DNA from: Nymphaea colorata
Taxonomy: Eukaryota; Streptophyta; Magnoliopsida; Nymphaeales; Nymphaeaceae
Assembly (NCBI RefSeq): GCF_008831285.2
Contig: NC_045145.1
Location: forward strand, 17,128,040-17,192,039
DNA length: 64,000 nucleotides
Direction of reading: 5' to 3'
A program made the translations under genes and the position numbers. Under the pieces are notes generated by a model. That model did no database searches and was not told where the DNA came from. It saw nothing but the letters and a program-made list of their open reading frames with translations. This document shows, piece by piece, positions 59,501 through 64,000 of the stretch (position 1 is the first letter of the stretch; each line of letters opens with the position of its first letter).

Positions 59501-61551
59501 AAAGGGCATGGAATTGACATTATTCACTGTGAACAGGATTTTGAAGACGATATATCTCCATCTTCTCTAATATCATGCTAAATGTGTGTTTCACCAAGCA
59601 AAAGAAAACCAGCCGAAAACCATCACTTTCCGTTTAGCGCCAAAGTTGCTCAGAAAATTTAGAAATCATATGCAGAATTATTGTCCTTAGGAAACTTCAT
59701 ATTGGGTTCCTTCAGCAAGTGAGCCTACATGCTTAAATTTCGATCTTGATCTCAACATTCACTAAACGGTTTACGTTACACAATGAAAATGGAGGAAGAA
59801 GCATGAGGAAGGATTTGCTGGCATCGGGATAGTACAGATATCCATCATTGAGGAGTGTAATGCGCCTCTCCAACACAGAAAATAAAGGTCAAAAGCAAAT
59901 GTTGCTTAGAGCGCCGCTAAGGATGTAAGTAGATCACTTGCGATATTACATCCATGAGGAAAAGACCAGGTCAGTTTCCTTTTAAAAATGAAGGCTAAGA
60001 GATGAACTCTACAGGTTATTAGCTTCCAGGCCTAGAACAGAACAAGAAGAAAAATCCTTCATGTTCCCCTTAGATGCTAACAAAACAACTCACAGCACCA
60101 GTGAGAAATCAAGTACAGTCGACCATATCCTTCAAAAATCAACTCCAAACCAAGAACAAAATTGTTCCATATTTCCAAAGAAAACACATAATGAAGGCAA
60201 TGAAGCATTCACAAAATGAGAAACATATGTTACCTGGAACCAATTAGGATTCTCAGGGCTTTGTTGGGCAGCGAGCACTTCAACAAATCCTTCTCTCTTG
60301 TAGCCACCGATGTTGCTACCGTATGCCCTGGAGAGATGCCGGTTTAAGGATGCCGAATTGAATTGTGTTAGAACATAGATCTTTGATATGTTACTATTCA
60401 GGCAGTTACTAACTGGAATATCAATCAGCCTATAGTTGGCTCCGAGTGGAACGGCAGGCTTTGCTCTCTTCTTAGTGAGTGGGTAAAGACGAGTCCCAGC
60501 TCCTCCCCCCAATATAATTCCAAGTACGCTCTGCAAACAACTCGCACGACCAACTACGAGCACGTTAGCTGAGAGAAATAAGGGAAAACATGATCATACT
60601 ACAGAAGAAGCATGCGGAAATCAAAATCAGCAGAAACTTCCAGCACCAAATAGACTTTTAGCCTTTTTTCTCGTTCCTCCTCGTAAGAACAACTAGAGAG
60701 CAAGAAGTTCCCTGCTGAATCAACATTTCTTCAGGCAAATGGACGTAAATATATCGTCAGCTTCTTTACGAAAAAAATGAACGGGGGCTTACATGCAAGT
60801 ACATACATGAACACTTGCGAACCAGATTTGGGTTTAATCCTGGATAAGTCAAATCAATTCTAGATACGTCAAATCAAATTTTCTCGCCAGTATTCAGTTC
60901 GAACATAAAATCCTCCATCCAAGCGAGGAATATACTTTTCGCATAGTCTTTTGACAGTTGCGTTCCAACTTGCGGCCATTTTCAAAATCCCTCAGATTTC
61001 AAATTCTGCAACATTGCACAGAAAGCTCCCCATAAGCGAACTAGAGGTAACATTTGTTTGCCTTAAACAGAATATAAAAGAAAGACCCCACAAAGAAGAG
61101 TAGAAATCGAAGTAGCCGCGCTAAAAAACCCCGAGAATGGCAAATGGCGATCCAAAGAGAAAAATGCAAGATCCAGAGGTATTCAGAAACAGGTAAAAGG
61201 CCAGAGAACCAAATTCAAAACGAATTCAGAGGAACGACAGAATGAAGACCGGGAGGGAGCGCATACCGTGCTTGTATCCGGATCAAGGCACGTCTGCGAA
61301 TTCCGAGAGTCGGAAACGGCCTTCGGCGAGACGGTGACAGGAGCCCTCGCGTTTCGGTCACCGCAACCCGATTTCCGGTGGCGGAGGTGGCAGGAGTTCA
61401 GCTTTCGCCCGCAGATGAGGGAGCTCGAGGGCGGGATGACGCGGATGGAGGGAACGAAGAGCGATGGACGGCCAAGATTCGCAGGGCCGTCCGAAGACGG
61501 CATTTGCGAAGAAGCCCCAAGAATCCCGACCGTCGCCGTCGCCGTCGCCAT
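56531..61551 (-). CDS. APS1: ADP-glucose pyrophosphorylase small subunit, plastid, 9 exons
   Basis: Exons on the minus strand: 61551-61267, 60530-60234, 59430-59161, 59011-58832, 58200-58097, 57945-57834, 57193-57095, 56976-56857 and 56647-56531. They join into 527 residues; Arabidopsis APS1 has 520. Residues 1 to about 70 are a Ser/Arg-rich transit peptide. The nucleotidyltransferase core shows [19 protein letters not shown] near 102-120 and [10 protein letters not shown] at about 219, with the catalytic Asp. The glucose-1-phosphate site is seen in FAEKP, and [12 protein letters not shown] follows. The left-handed beta-helix C-terminus ends SGTVI. With large subunits it makes ADP-glucose from glucose-1-phosphate and ATP, the committed step of starch synthesis. 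The redox-control cysteine region SQTCLDPD is present. A mini LTR element lies in intron 4. Confidence 0.96.
58291..58742 (-). mobile_element. Complete TRIM/SMART-type mini LTR retroelement in APS1 intron 4
   Basis: Two direct repeats of about 190 bp, 58291-58480 and 58554-58742, flank only 73 bp of interior. Read on the minus strand, the first repeat is followed at once by TGGTATCAAAGCA, a primer-binding site for initiator methionine tRNA. A purine-rich CTTTAAGGTGGA lies before the second repeat. The flanks CCTAG and CCTAA are a near-perfect 5-bp target-site duplication. There is no coding capacity, so it is non-autonomous. The two repeats differ at many positions, which points to an old insertion. 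It has the same orientation as APS1. Confidence 0.9.
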
Positions 61552-61849
61552 TTCCGTTCCGAGATGGAAAGAGTGTAAGGAAAATGTTGTCACGTGTGCG
61601 CGTGATGGATGTCTCTGAGCCCCCCAATCCCTTTCTTAGGCAAACGAGCGGTGCACTTGTTACGCACAGATTTGATAAAGATGGGGCACAGAATGGCGGC
61701 TCCACTTCCCGCCACACACTGGACAATGTGGACCCTGGAATTAGAAGTCTGGTGTTTGCTTATCTCCAAGAGAGCCGCAAATTGGTCGGGAGCCTGGAAG
61801 CCTTTCCCTGACCTCGCACCAATCTTGGCTGAAGCAAGCTTTTAGTTCA

Positions 61850-62920
61850 GACACCGCCAAATGACCCCTTAAAATCATCTTATTCATATGAAAGAAACTA
61901 ACAATTTCATGAAACTTAGAAAAGAAATTTGTATTTTGTAGAAAAGAAATTTACAGGGGATTTACTTTCTATTGTTTTATGAAAAAATATTAGTAGCTAG
62001 TTGATCGGGAGTTATATGGAAAAGATAAAAAAATGACGTTACGATTTCTTGTCGTGTTATTTGACCCATTACCCGTCCGCAGTGTTGGACTGCGGCGTCC
62101 GGTTCCTGTCTAGGAAAGACATATGACTGCTGTGATCAGCCAAATCAGGTTGCTGAAATGCTTTCAAATCGCGTAAAGTATATTGATTGGATTAGGGCTT
62201 GAGGTCAACTCGACAGTTATATGTTGAGCTCAAACTCAACTTGATTATTTGACTCGAGATCGACTCGTTAAGCAAATGATTCAGTTCAAACTTATTCATA
62301 AGCTAAGCTTTAACAAGTCGAGCTCGCGTTGCCACATCATCATTAGTTTTGAGCGGTTGATCTCCAAAACGGACGCTCAGGATGTAATGTGTTTTAATTA
62401 CGACATACCACCTGCTCCCTTGCTAGTTGTTAGGAAATTGAAATAGCGAATGCTTCTATATATTAAACGACGCATGTTTTCTTTGTTTTTGTTTTTTGTG
62501 ATGGAACAATCGATTTTTTTGTTGCATTATTAACATCAAGAATATTCGGAAGCTGAAAAAATCTTGAGAAATCTCTGTTTGTGGCCAAGGTTTTGGCCAA
62601 TTGTTCCAAAAACAGGACTCAATACTTTTGAATTTGCAAACACTTGCCGGGACACATTCTAAATAAAACCAACATCTATAATTGTTCCTCTTGACAAAAC
62701 TGGCATTTTACTTCTATACATTGTATTAGAAATGTAGGAAGTTCGTGTACGTGCAATTCAAAGACATGATCACATGAGGCTCTATTTCTAGAATACGGGT
62801 AAAATGTGGAGCTAAATCGAAACTTGCCCAAAAAGATTTGTCTAGCGGGTCGCTAAATAAGGCGTCTGATTAGACGAAGACCCTGTTCATCCTGCGGGGG
62901 AAGAAATTCAGGAGAACAGG
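61850..62920. other. Intergenic, APS1 and GRP flanks
   Basis: No gene seen. About 61560-61850 upstream of APS1 is GC-rich and probably holds its promoter and leader. The rest is AT-rich with short frames only. Confidence 0.5.
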
Positions 62921-62926
62921 GAAGAA

Positions 62927-63298
62927 ATGGCGAGGTTGCTTGCAAGCTGTTTAGGTGGAGCTGTTATGTTTCAGGCGTCCGGCGGCGGCCTGTTACTAAT
63001 CTGCGTCGCAGTGGTGGTACTCTCGGTCGTGTCCATGGTCGTCTTTGCTTGTGCCGACGGCTGGTATCGAAGGAAACCGGGTCATTTCCCTGGTGGTGGT
63101 GGCTACCATGGAGATGGAGGCGGCCACCACCATGATGGTGGTCCTCACCACGGAGGTGGCGGCTTCCATGGAGGTGGCGGCGGCCACCACCACGATGGTG
63201 GCGGCGGCCATGGAGGTGGAGGCCACCATGGTGGCGGCGGCCATGGAGGTGGAGGCCACCATGGTGGCGGAGGTCACCATGGGGGCGGTCATTATTAG
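62927..63298 (+). CDS. Membrane-anchored glycine/histidine-rich protein
   Basis: An intronless 123-residue frame from ATG 62927. Residues 20-43 form one strong hydrophobic helix (GGGLLLICVAVVVLSVVSMV). A short linker with YRRKPG follows, and the remaining 70 residues are repeats of GGGGHH, HHHDGG and GGGGHHGG. The DNA of this part is itself a decayed minisatellite with GGTGG and CCACCATGG periods. Plant glycine-rich proteins of this shape are placed at the plasma membrane or cell wall. The dense His could bind metal ions (inference). With no cleavage site before the helix it is more likely a signal anchor than a secreted protein. Repeat-based proteins of this kind give weak family assignments. 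An AATAAA at about 63804 is a possible poly(A) signal. Confidence 0.75.
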   Translation: MARLLASCLGGAVMFQASGGGLLLICVAVVVLSVVSMVVFACADGWYRRKPGHFPGGGGYHGDGGGHHHDGGPHHGGGGFHGGGGGHHHDGGGGHGGGGHHGGGGHGGGGHHGGGGHHGGGHY

Positions 63299-63299
63299 A

Positions 63300-64000
63300 T
63301 GCCAGTGACCGCCTTTCGAAGGTGTTTCTTGGACTCTGTTCAGGATTTTAATCAATTACGGACATCTGTGATTTCAATGAATTTGCTGCTTTGTATTTCG
63401 GACCTGCTTGGAGTATGTCATAAATTATGTGATGTTCTTGTTTTCCAAGTTTTAAACATGAGTACTGTCCTGTTTTAGTGCTTAATCTGCTTCATTCATT
63501 GTCTATTAGAAGTATGATGTGTGGCAATCTGCAAACCTTTTCTAGATTTGTTCAGCTTCAATCTAATTACTCAAATTTTTGAATACAAAAGAAATAGAAG
63601 AAGGCCGCCAAGTGTAAGAGCTCCATCGACTGGGGTAGGAGTTGAAGTGCTTGAAATTTTTGGATTGATGAATTTTAGGGTTCAATGTAAGGCTAAGGAG
63701 TGGTGAGGCTTCTGTGGGGGCGGGTCCCTGTTTTTTGTAGCTTTTCTCCGGATTTAAGGTCTTCGGCCTCCGTTTTTGTGCGTGTACATATATTTGTTTT
63801 GGCAATAAAAAGGAAGGCAGACCTTCTCCACCGCTGGTGTTTCCTTCAATTGAGAGGTCAGGAGACAGTAGAAAATAGCCACAAAATTAAATAATATTCT
63901 AACTCCTTCATCTACTTCAGATCTTCAGCAAGCACTAACCATCTTCATTGTTTCTGGTGATTTCATCTCCTTTTTTCCAGCTCTATCTTATCCAAGATCC
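63300..64000. other. 3' flank of the glycine-rich protein gene, no further gene seen
   Basis: T-rich 3' UTR-like sequence with GCAATAAAAAGG at about 63801-63812 as a possible poly(A) signal. Frames to the window end show no recognisable similarity. Confidence 0.45.

Noticed and set aside
61552-61593. Upstream extension of the APS1 first exon to 61593
   Set aside because: The codon there is GTG. The ATG at 61551 starts MATATATVG, a normal transit-peptide start.

Overview
This window is nuclear DNA of a flowering plant. The evidence is spliceosomal genes from plant-specific families: a plastid ADP-glucose pyrophosphorylase small subunit, a GAUT pectin synthase, an organelle-type PPR protein, a PLATZ zinc protein, an oleosin and a plastid J-protein. 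The introns are AT-rich, leaders and microsatellites are GA/CT-rich, and tiny LTR elements of the TRIM/SMART type sit in introns. I cannot name the species. The genes are moderately dense with short introns.

Layout. 0-0.9 kb: a TATA-bearing, repeat-rich stretch without a clear gene. 3.8-4.05 kb (-): a 73-residue membrane protein. 8.9-18.2 kb (+): VARICOSE/EDC4, 11 coding exons, 1412 residues. 21.06-21.49 kb (-): a plastid J-domain protein with palindromes resembling heat-shock elements upstream. 26.4-27.2 kb (-): a decayed second copy of the last COX15 exon and its 3' flank. 27.3-29.2 kb (-): a PPR protein whose C-terminal E+/DYW part is a relic. 31.3-31.8 kb (-): an unrecognised 154-residue ORF. 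33.0-37.7 kb (-): a GAUT4-like galacturonosyltransferase, 8 exons. 39.6-40.05 kb (-): an oleosin. 41.7-47.25 kb (-): COX15, 7 exons, with a solo TRIM-type LTR in intron 2. 51.2-53.5 kb (-): a PLATZ gene with a tandemly duplicated 42-bp exon. 56.5-61.55 kb (-): APS1, 9 exons, with a complete TRIM-type element in intron 4. 62.9-63.3 kb (+): a membrane-anchored Gly/His-rich protein.

The genes do not form one pathway. They are ordinary housekeeping and metabolic genes (mRNA decapping, starch, pectin, heme A, oil bodies, organelle RNA). I see no operon-like or defence system. The most unusual features are structural: the COX15 3' duplication lying next to the truncated PPR gene, the duplicated PLATZ exon, and the small LTR elements in introns. 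Exon boundaries were derived by hand from GT/AG sites, reading frame and family similarity. Coordinates given for multi-exon genes run from start codon to stop codon.
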